From Sphingobacteriales bacterium (GTDB lineage Bacteria; Bacteroidota; Bacteroidia; Chitinophagales; Chitinophagaceae): 64,000 nucleotides of DNA. Every line of letters begins with the position of its first letter. The first letter of the stretch is position 1. A program made the position numbers and the translations under genes. The stretch spans positions 434,001 through 498,000 of the forward strand of contig JACRLZ010000002.1 in NCBI GenBank assembly GCA_016235125.1, given 5' to 3'. The notes beneath the pieces are model-generated. The model was not told the origin of the DNA and made no database searches. It was given only the letters and a program-made list of their open reading frames with translations. Positions 8,205 to 17,386 of the stretch are shown piece by piece.

Positions 8205-9338
8205 ATGCAGAAAATTATTATTTACTCAGGTCTGGTAATATTATCAATCAATGGGTATTCGCAGGATGAGCAAACATTATATAATGAAGGTTTGCAATTA
8301 AAGAATAATCAAAATATCAAGGAGGCCATTCAAAAATTTGCAAAAGCGGTAGAGCTGAAACCAGGTTTTACGGCTGCAAGATATGAATGGGCCTGGTGTC
8401 AGAATGAACTGAATGCCTATTCAGGGGCCATAGAAAACCTGCGTATTGTACAAAAAGAATGGAAGGATGAGCCAAAGCTTTACTACGAATTGGGCTATGC
8501 TTTTGAAAAATATGCTATGACCGACTCGGCTATCAGCTCTTATAAACGATGTCTTGAGTTAAAGCCTGATTATGCCGGGGCTTACCGCCAGCTCGGATAT
8601 ATAGCATACGATAAGGATGATAAAGCTGCAACCCTGGATTATTTTGATAAATATATCAAGACACAAAAGGGAGAAATAAAGAATTACTTGTTCTGGTATA
8701 GGAAAGGATATACTGAGAATGCCCAAAAAAATTACAGCGAAGCCAAAACAAGTCTTTTAAATTCTTTGAAATATAAGACAGATTATCTCAATACTTATTT
8801 AGAATTAGGTTTCAGCTGCACCCGAATGAAACAGGATGAAGAAGCCATTTCTTATTTCCAAAAGGCAATTGAGATAGATCCGAAAAGTCATATTCCCTAT
8901 AATGGAATAGGAGAAGTATATCGGGATAATAAGAGGGACATGGAAAAAGCAAAGGAATGGTATCAAAAGACCTTATCAATTAATCCTGATGAACGGAAAG
9001 CCAATTTCGGAATAGGCTTTTGCCTTAATAGCCAGATGAGATATAGTGAAGCAATTCCCTATCTGAAGAAGGCAATTGAAAGCGAAAAAACATATACCGC
9101 TGCTTATGTTGAATATGGCTATGCCCTTTATAAAACAGGCAACAACACAGACGCAATATCTAATTTTAACAAGGCGCTTGAGCTAAACCCCAATAATGAG
9201 AATGCCAGGTATTATGCAGTGCTCGTCTACGTTTCACAAAAAAATAAAATAATGGCCCAAAAAATGGTAGATGAATTAAGAGCCCTTTCTTCCAAATACA
9301 CTACCGAACTTCAGAATAAGGTGAATCAAATGCAATAA
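8205..9338 (+). CDS. Secreted TPR-repeat protein
   Basis: A 377-residue protein with a signal peptide (MQKIIIYSGLVILSINGYSQ) followed by roughly nine tetratricopeptide repeats that fill residues 24-370 (for example AISSYKRCLELKPDYAGAYR and AISYFQKAIEIDPKSHIPYN). It has no catalytic domain. TPR arrays act as protein-binding scaffolds, and this one should be periplasmic. It starts 34 bp after the S33 hydrolase gene and could be co-transcribed with it. Confidence 0.85.
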   Translation: MQKIIIYSGLVILSINGYSQDEQTLYNEGLQLKNNQNIKEAIQKFAKAVELKPGFTAARYEWAWCQNELNAYSGAIENLRIVQKEWKDEPKLYYELGYAFEKYAMTDSAISSYKRCLELKPDYAGAYRQLGYIAYDKDDKAATLDYFDKYIKTQKGEIKNYLFWYRKGYTENAQKNYSEAKTSLLNSLKYKTDYLNTYLELGFSCTRMKQDEEAISYFQKAIEIDPKSHIPYNGIGEVYRDNKRDMEKAKEWYQKTLSINPDERKANFGIGFCLNSQMRYSEAIPYLKKAIESEKTYTAAYVEYGYALYKTGNNTDAISNFNKALELNPNNENARYYAVLVYVSQKNKIMAQKMVDELRALSSKYTTELQNKVNQMQ

Positions 9339-9365
9339 GCGGTGCTGATACTATTTCAAAAATAA

Positions 9366-9388
9366 ACCCCGCCTTAGCGGGATTTATA
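9366..9388. terminator. Terminator between TPR gene and glutamine synthetase (convergent)
   Basis: A small hairpin (CCCGC CTTA GCGGG) flanked by A/T-rich tails lies between two convergent stop codons. On the minus strand it is followed by TTTATTTTT. It could serve both genes. Confidence 0.5.
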
Positions 9389-9390
9389 TG

Positions 9391-11580
9391 TTAGCGGAGG
9401 AATAACATCTCCCTGTATTTTGGTAAATACCATTCACGGTCGTCTACCAGCAGTTCGAGTTTGTCAACATGATATCTTATTTCGTCAAAGAAGGTATCTT
9501 TTACCTGGCTTTGGTAAGCAATAGCTTTTGCTCTTGTGTCTGTCAAGTTGTTACATTGCTTTCTGGCTTCGATCATTTTTTCCACCTGGTCGCTGGTCTT
9601 GTTAATGTGCTCAGAAATTTGTTCAAGAATCTGTTTCTGGTTGCTGTATGCGCTTTCTTTCAATCCTGATTCTTTCAAGCCTTTAATATTATTGGCCAGC
9701 ATGTTCTGATAACGGATAGCAGCCGGCAAAACATGACTGGTTGCCAGTTCGCCCATGATGCGGCTTTCTATCTGTACCTTCTTGATGTATTTTTCCAACT
9801 CTATTTCATGTCTTGCTTCCAGTTCGCTGTGAGTATAGATATGATTGCTCTCAAATAAATGTTTGGCCTTTTCAGTCACCATTGCATCAAGAGCAAGTGG
9901 CGTTGTTTTTACATTGGGCAATCCTCTTTTCTCTGCTTCTTTGGCCCATGCTTCACTGTAACCATCGCCCTCAAACAGTACTTTTTCGCTGTCAACAATG
10001 TATTGGCGAATGATATGCATAATAGCAATTTCTTTCTTTTCACCTTTTTCAATCAATGCATCCACATCTTTCCTGAACTGTTTCAATGTTTCTGCCACTA
10101 TTACGTTCAATACCGTCATAGCATTGGAGCAATTGGCAGAAGAACCCACAGCCCTGAATTCAAATTTATTTCCTGTAAATGCAAATGGTGAAGTACGGTT
10201 CCTGTCCGTATTATCGAGGAGCAGTTCAGGAATTGTTTTATGGATGTCGATCTTAAGCAGGCTTTCATCGGTTTCATCCATCTTTTCAGTTACCCTTGTT
10301 TTTACATCATTCAACACTTTGCTAAGGTATTGACCAATAAATACAGAAATGATTGCCGGCGGCGCTTCATTGGCGCCAAGACGATGATCATTCGGCGCCG
10401 AAGCAATGGAGGCCCTTAGCACATCTGCATAGTCATGAACAGCTTTGATGGTGTTTACAAAAAACGTAAGGAACATGAGATTGGTCTTCGGAGTTTTGCC
10501 GGGAGCTAAAAGATTCACCCCTGTATCGGTTGCCATACTCCAGTTATTATGCTTGCCGCTTCCATTGATTCCGGCAAAAGGTTTTTCATGCAACAGCACT
10601 CTCAGGTTGTGGCGACGAGCAACCCTGTCCATTACATCCATCAGCAATGCATTGTGGTCAACAGCCACACTTACTTCTTCAAAAATGGGGGCACATTCAA
10701 ATTGGGCAGGGGCCACTTCATTATGCCTTGTACGAAGAGGAATGCCAAGCTTATACGATTCGGATTCATAGTCCCGCATGTAAGCATAAACTCTTTCGGG
10801 TATTGACCCGAAATAATGATCTTCCAGTTGCTGGTTTTTGGCTGAGGAATGTCCGTAAACAGTTCTTCCTGTCATCACCAGGTCGGGGCGGGCATTGAAC
10901 AAGCGTTCATCTATTACAAAATATTCCTGTTCCCAGCCAAGTGTTGCTGTTACTTTAGATACGTTTTTGTCAAAGTAATTACAAACATCCACGGCTGCTT
11001 TATTCAACGCCTCGAGAGCTTTTAACAAAGGAGCTTTATAGTCCAGCGATTCTCCTGTGTAAGAAACAAAGATGGTAGGTATGCAAAGCGTTTTACCTGT
11101 TCCTATATCCATGATGAAAGCAGGCGATGAAGGATCCCATGCTGTATATCCTCTTGCTTCAAAAGTTGCCCTCAGGCCACCACTTGGAAAAGAGGATGCA
11201 TCAGGCTCCTGCTGTATCAACGCATCTCCGTCAAATTGTTCTATGGCAGTGCCATCGCTTTTTAATGTGAAGAATGAATCATGTTTTTCTGCAGTGGTTC
11301 CTGTCAGCGGCTGAAACCAATGTGTGAAATGAGTAACGCCTTTACTTTCGGCCCATGCCCTGATGCCATTGGCTATCTGGTTGGCCATTGCCCTGTCAAT
11401 TTTCTGACTGGCTTTTATGGATGCAATAAGACTTTTATAAGCTTCATCGCTTAAGAATTCCCGTGCTGTTTTCAGGTTAAATACATTGCTGCCGAAGATT
11501 GCAGTGATCTTTGATGAACCGTCTGTTTTATCCGCAGCATTTGTTGAAAGATTTTGAATGGCATTAAAACGAAGTGACAT
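9391..11580 (-). CDS. glnN: Glutamine synthetase type III
   Basis: A 729-residue protein, the normal length for type III glutamine synthetase and much longer than type I (about 470). Visible motifs are GWEQEYFVIDERLF (N-terminal metal/glutamate site), FAGINGSGKHNNWS (the type III form of the ammonia and ATP-binding loop) and NRTSPFAFTGNKFEFRAVGS near the glutamate site. It makes glutamine from glutamate, ammonia and ATP in the cytosol. Type III enzymes are common in Bacteroidota and Cyanobacteria. It is a single-gene unit with no nitrogen-regulatory gene nearby. Confidence 0.97.
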   Translation of the reverse strand: MSLRFNAIQNLSTNAADKTDGSSKITAIFGSNVFNLKTAREFLSDEAYKSLIASIKASQKIDRAMANQIANGIRAWAESKGVTHFTHWFQPLTGTTAEKHDSFFTLKSDGTAIEQFDGDALIQQEPDASSFPSGGLRATFEARGYTAWDPSSPAFIMDIGTGKTLCIPTIFVSYTGESLDYKAPLLKALEALNKAAVDVCNYFDKNVSKVTATLGWEQEYFVIDERLFNARPDLVMTGRTVYGHSSAKNQQLEDHYFGSIPERVYAYMRDYESESYKLGIPLRTRHNEVAPAQFECAPIFEEVSVAVDHNALLMDVMDRVARRHNLRVLLHEKPFAGINGSGKHNNWSMATDTGVNLLAPGKTPKTNLMFLTFFVNTIKAVHDYADVLRASIASAPNDHRLGANEAPPAIISVFIGQYLSKVLNDVKTRVTEKMDETDESLLKIDIHKTIPELLLDNTDRNRTSPFAFTGNKFEFRAVGSSANCSNAMTVLNVIVAETLKQFRKDVDALIEKGEKKEIAIMHIIRQYIVDSEKVLFEGDGYSEAWAKEAEKRGLPNVKTTPLALDAMVTEKAKHLFESNHIYTHSELEARHEIELEKYIKKVQIESRIMGELATSHVLPAAIRYQNMLANNIKGLKESGLKESAYSNQKQILEQISEHINKTSDQVEKMIEARKQCNNLTDTRAKAIAYQSQVKDTFFDEIRYHVDKLELLVDDREWYLPKYREMLFLR

Positions 11581-11709
11581 GGATTATTTTTCCACAAAAG
11601 AAAGGTATTGCTTGTGAAAGGCCAACTATTTTTGACTAAGCCTTCTTTTTTTTGTGATTTATGTGGAAAAAATGTGATAGATATTCAAGAAGTAATCAAA
11701 ATTGCTTAG

Positions 11710-13008
11710 CTATGAGTTCAAATTACTGACATTATGATTATTTTTAATGTTATTTGAAAATAGAGCCCTTATCCTTGGCCAATCAGTCAGGGCAATCATG
11801 GGTATCACTAAAAATGGAAGGATAACACTTCGGTATCTTACAATAGCTCCCAGATTGTTTACACTAAAACCAATTGCCAGCAGAACGCTGATGGAAAAAA
11901 AGATGCAGAAATAAATAAGATTTTTTGATGCTATCCCATTTTTATGAAAAATCAGAAACAAAACAAACAACAGCAATAACAGATCTATCTCCAATGCCGC
12001 TGCAAGTGATAAGATATGATGAACATCTCCCGGGAATGGCCTCACGGCTGACAAAGTAATTGCCTGCGGTGTATTCTTCAAAAAACTCAGCGCATTTGGT
12101 TCCAGTTGCCTGATAGGTACGGATGAGGTGCCTTTTAATTCGATAAACTGCTTTTGTTTATTGACGACAGCCTGCGGAAAATCAAATTTCGGGTTGATGT
12201 ATTTGAACGTAAAAAACAGAACACCAAAAAAGAGATAAAGCGAACTGAATAACACCAAACTGTATTTTGGCCATCGTTTAGCGGTAAGCAATGCGATAAG
12301 GGCAGGGATAATAATAATCACCAGGAAATTCCGCAGCGTAAGGAGTAATAAAAAACCCAGCAGCAGGCTAATGATTCTTTTCACCCCAAACTTTTTTTCT
12401 TTCGTACCGAAATAAACGGCATAAATAATCAGGCTTATGCCGGTGAATATAAGACCCTCTTTATGAATACCACTTGTCCAGTACAGAAATGAAGGAATAA
12501 GGAATGTAGCCAGCAAGACAACCTGTTTTTTTCCCGGAAAAACATCTTTCATTACCCTGTAGGTTGCGATGGGTCCAAAAAGAGTGATGAAGGAATAGAA
12601 AATAATATTGATATAATAATTGCCAAGACTCAGCAGGTTGAAAACAGAAAGTATTTTTATGAATATGTTTCCTTTCAAATCATTCCAGTAAGAATCCGTT
12701 GTATCCAGGAACCTGGAAATGCCCCCATGATAAGGATCCCTGAAAAGATTGGAGAAGTATTCCTGGGGATTGCTGAAGAGAAGATGGTATTCCTGGATGC
12801 TTTCATTATGAAAATTCCATGTATCCCACATCTGTGCAAGCCCACTGTAATAAATCCCGATCCACCCGTAAAAAATTCCACCAATAATTTTCAGCAAGAA
12901 AAGTATAATGAGTTGGGATTTGCTAAGCCCGGAACCGGTAAAGAATTTTACCCTGGTAACCAGCCATGCAAACCCGACCAGGTAAATTACAAACAGGAGA
13001 TATTCCAA
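11710..13008 (-). CDS. Polytopic membrane protein of unknown function
   Basis: A 432-residue protein with about ten hydrophobic segments spread along its length. A polar loop near residues 60-105 carries WDTWNFHNESIQEYHLLF and DPYHGG. The segment FLYWTSGIHKEGLIFTGISL recalls multi-spanning glycosyltransferases of the GT-C type and O-antigen polymerase-like proteins. No catalytic motif can be assigned with confidence. It stands alone on the minus strand, divergent from purL. A role in surface polysaccharide assembly is only a guess. Confidence 0.75.
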   Translation of the reverse strand: MEYLLFVIYLVGFAWLVTRVKFFTGSGLSKSQLIILFLLKIIGGIFYGWIGIYYSGLAQMWDTWNFHNESIQEYHLLFSNPQEYFSNLFRDPYHGGISRFLDTTDSYWNDLKGNIFIKILSVFNLLSLGNYYINIIFYSFITLFGPIATYRVMKDVFPGKKQVVLLATFLIPSFLYWTSGIHKEGLIFTGISLIIYAVYFGTKEKKFGVKRIISLLLGFLLLLTLRNFLVIIIIPALIALLTAKRWPKYSLVLFSSLYLFFGVLFFTFKYINPKFDFPQAVVNKQKQFIELKGTSSVPIRQLEPNALSFLKNTPQAITLSAVRPFPGDVHHILSLAAALEIDLLLLLFVLFLIFHKNGIASKNLIYFCIFFSISVLLAIGFSVNNLGAIVRYRSVILPFLVIPMIALTDWPRIRALFSNNIKNNHNVSNLNS

Positions 13009-13075
13009 ACAAAATCAGTTTAGCCCGCAAAATAGCCATTCTTACCAGTTTTGTCAGGATAAAGTTGACAAGTAG

Positions 13076-13107
13076 TTTCCGGCACTGATGCACAAACAGT
13101 AAATTTG
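13076..13107 (+). promoter_or_regulatory. Probable promoter of purL (Bacteroidetes type)
   Basis: A consensus -7 element TAAATTTG (13100-13107) lies 20 bp after TTTC, a one-base variant of the -33 TTTG. It is 20 bp upstream of the purL start. Confidence 0.5.
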
Positions 13108-13127
13108 CGGCTCAATTCATTCCCTCA

Positions 13128-15407
13128 ATGGAAGTAACAGTAAAAACTGCACAGCAACTCAGGTTGACTGAAGAAGAATTTGAACTCATCAAACAAAAAC
13201 TCGGACGAACTCCCAACTTCAATGAACTCTGCGCCTTCAGCGGCATGTGGAGTGAACATTGCAGCTATAAAAATTCCATCAAATGGCTGAAGACTTTGCC
13301 AAGAGAAGGCGGAAAGATGCTGGTGAAGGCGGGTGAAGAAAATGCAGGATTAATGGACATCGGCGATGGACTGGGTGTCGTTTTTAAAATCGAATCACAT
13401 AATCATCCTTCCGCTATCGAACCTTTTCAGGGTGCAGCAACAGGTGTAGGCGGAATTCATCGTGATATCTTCACAATGGGTGCAAGACCTATCGCATCCT
13501 TAAACTCACTTCGCTTTGGCAATCTTGAAGAAGATAAAACACAACATCTTTTATCTGGTGTGGTGCATGGCATCGGGCATTATGGAAATTGTTTTGGTGT
13601 GCCTACTGTTGGCGGCGAAATTTATTTTGATGAATGTTATCATACCAATCCACTGGTGAATGCAATGAGTGTGGGTATTGTAAGAATTGGAGAAACTGTT
13701 TCGGCCGTTGCAAAGGGTGCAGGCAATCCTGTAATGTTTGTGGGCAGTGCAACAGGCAAAGATGGAATCGGGGGTGCTTCTTTCGCATCCGCAGATATAA
13801 CAGAAGAAAGTGCTCAGGATTTACCTGCGGTACAGGTTGGAGATCCTTTCCAGGAAAAAAAATTACTGGAGGCCTGTCTCGAAGTAATTCAAACCGGCGC
13901 TGTTGTTGGAATGCAGGACATGGGTGCAGCAGGGATCATTTGTTCAACTTCTGAAATGAGTGCAAAAGGTGAATCAGGTATGAGAATTGATCTGGATAAG
14001 GTTCCAACAAGACAAAAAAATATGAAAGCTTGGGAGCTTTTATTAAGCGAGAGCCAGGAAAGAATGTTACTCGTTGCCAAAAAAGGCAGGGAAGAAGAAG
14101 TGACAAAAATATTTTCCAAATGGGATCTTCCCTGTTCAGTGATTGGTGAAGTAACGGATGATGGTATATTAAATTTTTACATGCATGGTCAGTTGGAAGC
14201 ATCATTACCTGCACATGAGTTAGTGCTGGGCGGCGGAGCACCTCAATATGAAAGGGAATACAAAGAGCCCGGATATTTCGCAGAAATAAAAAAGTTTAAT
14301 CCTGATTCAATTCCTGTACCGCTGCATTTGAAGACAGTTGCAGAGCAAATCATTCAACTGCCATCCATCGCCTCCAAACGCTGGATATATAATCAGTATG
14401 ACAGTATGGTGGGAACAAACAATGCATCCACTAATGCACCGACAGATGCGCCGGTTGTTTTGGTAAAAGGCATCCCGCAAAAAGCGGGACAGGCTCCGAA
14501 AGGAATTGCCATGACAACCGACTGCAACAGCCGCTATGTGTATGCAGATCCTTACAAAGGAACCATGATTGCAGTGAGTGAAGCGGCAAGAAATATTGTT
14601 TGCAGCGGTGGTCAACCGTTGGGTGTAACCAATTGCCTGAATTTTGGCAATCCTTATGACCCCGAAGTGTATTATCAATTTGTTCATGCAATAAAGGGGA
14701 TGGGGGAGGCTTGCAGAAAATTTGATACACCTGTTACTGGCGGCAATGTAAGTTTCTATAATCAGAATCCCGATGGACCTGTTTATCCTACGCCTACGAT
14801 CGGTATGGTAGGATTGCTGGAAGATGTCAATAAAAAGATGACATTGGATTTTAAGAACGAAGGTGACAGGATCTATCTGATAGGCGAATGGAACAATGAT
14901 ATCAACTCATCGCAATATCTTTCTAAAATCTGCGGCGTTGAATATTCCCCGGCTCCCTATTTTGACCTGGAAAAAGAATTTCATCTGCAGCAGGTCATAA
15001 CCGGATTAATAGCAAACGGAGATATTCAAAGTGCACATGATGTAAGCGAAGGCGGTTTGATGGCCATGCTTTTTGAAAAAGGGTTCAGCCGTGAACTTGG
15101 TTTTAATGTCAATTCAATAACAGGAGCATATTGGGATGGAAGTCCTGTGAGGCCGGATGCTTTTTGGTTTGGCGAAGGGCAGAGCAGGGTTATTGTTACA
15201 GTTGCTGAACATCAAATCGCCAACTTTATCCGCCATATGTTCAAATGTGAAATTGCATTTGCTGAACTGGGTACCGTGACTTCTGGTGAAATAGTTGTTG
15301 ATGGAGAATTCTGGGGAACCATTGACTGGTGGAAAGATAAATATGATATAGCCATTGAGAATTATTTATCAAAAGAAGAAGCAGGGTCGGCTTTAAGTTC
15401 AATTTGA
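13128..15407 (+). CDS. purL: Phosphoribosylformylglycinamidine synthase, large subunit (PurL)
   Basis: A 759-residue PurL of the short, multi-subunit type, which needs separate PurS and PurQ for ammonia supply. Visible motifs are FSGMWSEHCSYKNS, ESHNHPSAIEPFQGAATG (ATP/FGAR site) and the second-half VTGGNVSFYNQ and DVSEGGLMAML. It converts FGAR to FGAM in purine synthesis in the cytosol. Neither purS nor purQ is in this window. A perfect inverted repeat begins 10 bp after its stop and separates it from hldD. Confidence 0.97.
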   Translation: MEVTVKTAQQLRLTEEEFELIKQKLGRTPNFNELCAFSGMWSEHCSYKNSIKWLKTLPREGGKMLVKAGEENAGLMDIGDGLGVVFKIESHNHPSAIEPFQGAATGVGGIHRDIFTMGARPIASLNSLRFGNLEEDKTQHLLSGVVHGIGHYGNCFGVPTVGGEIYFDECYHTNPLVNAMSVGIVRIGETVSAVAKGAGNPVMFVGSATGKDGIGGASFASADITEESAQDLPAVQVGDPFQEKKLLEACLEVIQTGAVVGMQDMGAAGIICSTSEMSAKGESGMRIDLDKVPTRQKNMKAWELLLSESQERMLLVAKKGREEEVTKIFSKWDLPCSVIGEVTDDGILNFYMHGQLEASLPAHELVLGGGAPQYEREYKEPGYFAEIKKFNPDSIPVPLHLKTVAEQIIQLPSIASKRWIYNQYDSMVGTNNASTNAPTDAPVVLVKGIPQKAGQAPKGIAMTTDCNSRYVYADPYKGTMIAVSEAARNIVCSGGQPLGVTNCLNFGNPYDPEVYYQFVHAIKGMGEACRKFDTPVTGGNVSFYNQNPDGPVYPTPTIGMVGLLEDVNKKMTLDFKNEGDRIYLIGEWNNDINSSQYLSKICGVEYSPAPYFDLEKEFHLQQVITGLIANGDIQSAHDVSEGGLMAMLFEKGFSRELGFNVNSITGAYWDGSPVRPDAFWFGEGQSRVIVTVAEHQIANFIRHMFKCEIAFAELGTVTSGEIVVDGEFWGTIDWWKDKYDIAIENYLSKEEAGSALSSI

Positions 15408-15416
15408 AATAGGCTG

Positions 15417-15467
15417 AGACTGAGGTTAAGATTGAGAAATGCTTAATCTCAATCTTAACCTCAGTCT
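15417..15467. repeat. Perfect 21-bp inverted repeat built of degenerate hexamers
   Basis: Two perfectly complementary 21-bp arms (15417-15437 and 15447-15467) flank a 9-nt loop, in the 69-bp gap between purL and hldD. The left arm reads as degenerate hexamers CTGAGA, CTGAGG, TTAAGA, TTGAGA and the right arm as their inverse. There is no T run of terminator type. It resembles the tandem arrays seen at other gene ends in this window. Confidence 0.85.
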
Positions 15468-15476
15468 TTAAAAGAT

Positions 15477-16505
15477 ATGGATAGAAACTCAGTCATATTA
15501 ATTACAGGCGCAGCAGGGTTCATTGGAAGCTATTTGCTCGGCTACCTCAATAAGAAAGGATATGAAAATATCATTATCGTTGATGATTTTTCAGAAGAAG
15601 AAAAAAACCCGAATTACGAATCAAAAAAATTCATCCAAAAAGTTGAAAGAGAAAAACTTTTTGACTGGTTGAAAGAAAATGATCCCTCTATAAGTTTTGT
15701 TTTTCATTTGGGTGCAAGGACTGACACAACAGAATTTGATTACTCTGTTCATGAAAAATTGAATGTGGAGTATTCGAAGAATATCTGGCTTTATTGCACT
15801 GACAAGAAAATCCCGCTTGTATACGCATCGTCTGCTGCTACTTATGGCAGTGGAGAACTGGGTTACAAAGATGATCATGATGTAGTGGAAAACCTTCATC
15901 CGCTAAATCCTTATGGCATCTCCAAGAATGAGTTTGATAAATGGGCACTGAAGAAGGGTAGGGAGTCGGGAGTCGGGAGTCAGGAGTCAGCTCCTCCATT
16001 TTGGAGTGGGTTAAAGTTCTTCAATGTTTATGGTCCAAACGAATATCACAAAGGCAGGATGGCCAGTATGATTTTCCATGGCTTTAATCAGATTCAGAAA
16101 ACAGGGAAAGTAAAACTCTTCAAATCTCACCGTCCTGATTATAAAGACGGCGAACAGCTCCGTGATTTTATTTATGTGGAAGATGTGGCGAAGGTTTGTT
16201 GCTGGATGATGGAGTCAATGGTGAATGGTGAATGGGCAATGGGGAAAAACGGGATTTATAATTTAGGAACTGGCAATGCAAGAACTTTTAACGATCTGGC
16301 AAAAGCAACATTTGCGGCAATGGGTAAAGAAGCTGTAATTGAATATATAGACATGCCGGAAGATATCCGGGATAAATACCAATACTTTACTGAAGCAGAT
16401 ATGAATAAGCTGAGAAATGTAGGGTATAACGAAAATTTTTGTCCCCTGGAAGAGGGAATTGCAGATTATGTGAAGAATTACCTGCTGTCAAAAAAATATC
16501 AATGA
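15477..16505 (+). CDS. hldD: ADP-L-glycero-D-manno-heptose 6-epimerase
   Basis: A 342-residue extended short-chain dehydrogenase. It has an NAD-binding ITGAAGFIGSYLLGYL at the N terminus, an SSAATYG strand, the Tyr-x3-Lys site in NPYGISKNEFDKWAL and the substrate loop LKFFNVYGPNEYHKGRMAS. It epimerises ADP-heptose for LPS inner core synthesis. Family members are usually 310-330 residues. Two extra segments, residues 162-171 (RESGVGSQES) and 247-256 (MVNGEWAMGK), are encoded by four-unit heptamer tandem repeats inserted in frame. Both fall in surface loops between conserved blocks, so the enzyme may still work. Confidence 0.92.
   Translation: MDRNSVILITGAAGFIGSYLLGYLNKKGYENIIIVDDFSEEEKNPNYESKKFIQKVEREKLFDWLKENDPSISFVFHLGARTDTTEFDYSVHEKLNVEYSKNIWLYCTDKKIPLVYASSAATYGSGELGYKDDHDVVENLHPLNPYGISKNEFDKWALKKGRESGVGSQESAPPFWSGLKFFNVYGPNEYHKGRMASMIFHGFNQIQKTGKVKLFKSHRPDYKDGEQLRDFIYVEDVAKVCCWMMESMVNGEWAMGKNGIYNLGTGNARTFNDLAKATFAAMGKEAVIEYIDMPEDIRDKYQYFTEADMNKLRNVGYNENFCPLEEGIADYVKNYLLSKKYQ
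15962..15989. repeat. Heptamer tandem array inside hldD (GGAGTCR x4)
   Basis: Four tandem 7-bp units GGAGTCG, GGAGTCG, GGAGTCA, GGAGTCA lie within the hldD coding sequence. The same heptamer occurs in both orientations between pyrG and yidC, which marks it as a dispersed element. Confidence 0.9.
16217..16244. repeat. Heptamer tandem array inside hldD (AATGGTG-like x4)
   Basis: Four tandem 7-bp units AATGGTG, AATGGTG, AATGGGC, AATGGGG lie in the hldD coding sequence. Like the first array it is exactly 28 bp of repeat, and the downstream reading frame is kept. Confidence 0.88.
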
Positions 16506-16572
16506 TATTTGTAATTATATTGTTTGCCACTCTGGGTGAGCCGGGGCTGGCATTTTTATTAAATTTTATTTT

Positions 16573-17367
16573 ATGGGAAGGAAAATTGCCATCATTGGAG
16601 GAGGGAACCTGGGAACAGCAATTGCTGAGGGATTATTGAAAAGTAAATTCAGCAAAGCAGCTGAGATAACTGTAACGAAAAGAAACCAGGCGACTCTTAA
16701 ATCAATTAAAGACAAAGGAATTGCCATAACAGATGACAATACTGTTGCCGTGACAAAAAGTGATGTGATCATTCTGGCTGTAAAACCATTTCAGGTAAGT
16801 GAAGTGCTGAACGGCATTAAGAAAGAGCTGACTAAAGAGAAATTGATTATCTCAGTGGTTACCGGTGTTTCCATTGCTGAGATGGAAGGCATCATAAAAA
16901 AGAGTATTCCTTTTTTCCGTGCCATGCCCAACACGGCCATTGCAATTCAGGAAAGCATGACCTGCATCTGCAGCAGGGCTGCATCTGCCACAGAAATAAA
17001 ATATGTGAATGACCTGTTTAATAAACTTGGGAAAGTGGTGACGATAGATGAAAAACTGATGGAAGCGTCAACCATTCTTGGCGCCTGCGGCACTGCTTAT
17101 GCCATGCGGTATATCCGTGCCAATATACAGGGTGGTATTGAAATTGGATTTGATGCAACGACCGCATCACTGATTGCAGCACAAACGGTAAAAGGAGCAG
17201 CAGAATTATTATTGCAGAAAGGCACTCATCCTGAACAGGAAATTGATAAAGTAACCACGCCAAAAGGTTGCACTATTGCCGGGCTAAACGAAATGGAGCA
17301 CCAGGGATTCAGTTCTTCACTGATAAGGGGTATTGTAGCGAGTTATAAGAAGATTGCGAAGGATTGA
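16573..17367 (+). CDS. proC: Pyrroline-5-carboxylate reductase
   Basis: A 264-residue protein of normal length for ProC. It starts with a Rossmann nucleotide-binding IIGGGNLGTAIAEGLL and contains LAVKPFQVSEVL, FRAMPNTAIAI and the C-terminal dimer domain TTPKGCTIAGLNEME, which is the ProC signature. It reduces pyrroline-5-carboxylate to proline with NAD(P)H in the cytosol. It lies 67 bp downstream of hldD on the same strand and may be transcribed with it, though the functions are unrelated. Confidence 0.96.
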   Translation: MGRKIAIIGGGNLGTAIAEGLLKSKFSKAAEITVTKRNQATLKSIKDKGIAITDDNTVAVTKSDVIILAVKPFQVSEVLNGIKKELTKEKLIISVVTGVSIAEMEGIIKKSIPFFRAMPNTAIAIQESMTCICSRAASATEIKYVNDLFNKLGKVVTIDEKLMEASTILGACGTAYAMRYIRANIQGGIEIGFDATTASLIAAQTVKGAAELLLQKGTHPEQEIDKVTTPKGCTIAGLNEMEHQGFSSSLIRGIVASYKKIAKD

Positions 17368-17386
17368 GGGAAGTTAATAGTAGATA

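Noticed and set aside
9859..10191. Plus-strand frame within glutamine synthetase
   Set aside because: Shadow of the type III enzyme gene on the other strand.
12727..13023. Plus-strand frame opposite the polytopic membrane protein
   Set aside because: Shadow frame; it has no start context and no recognisable domain.
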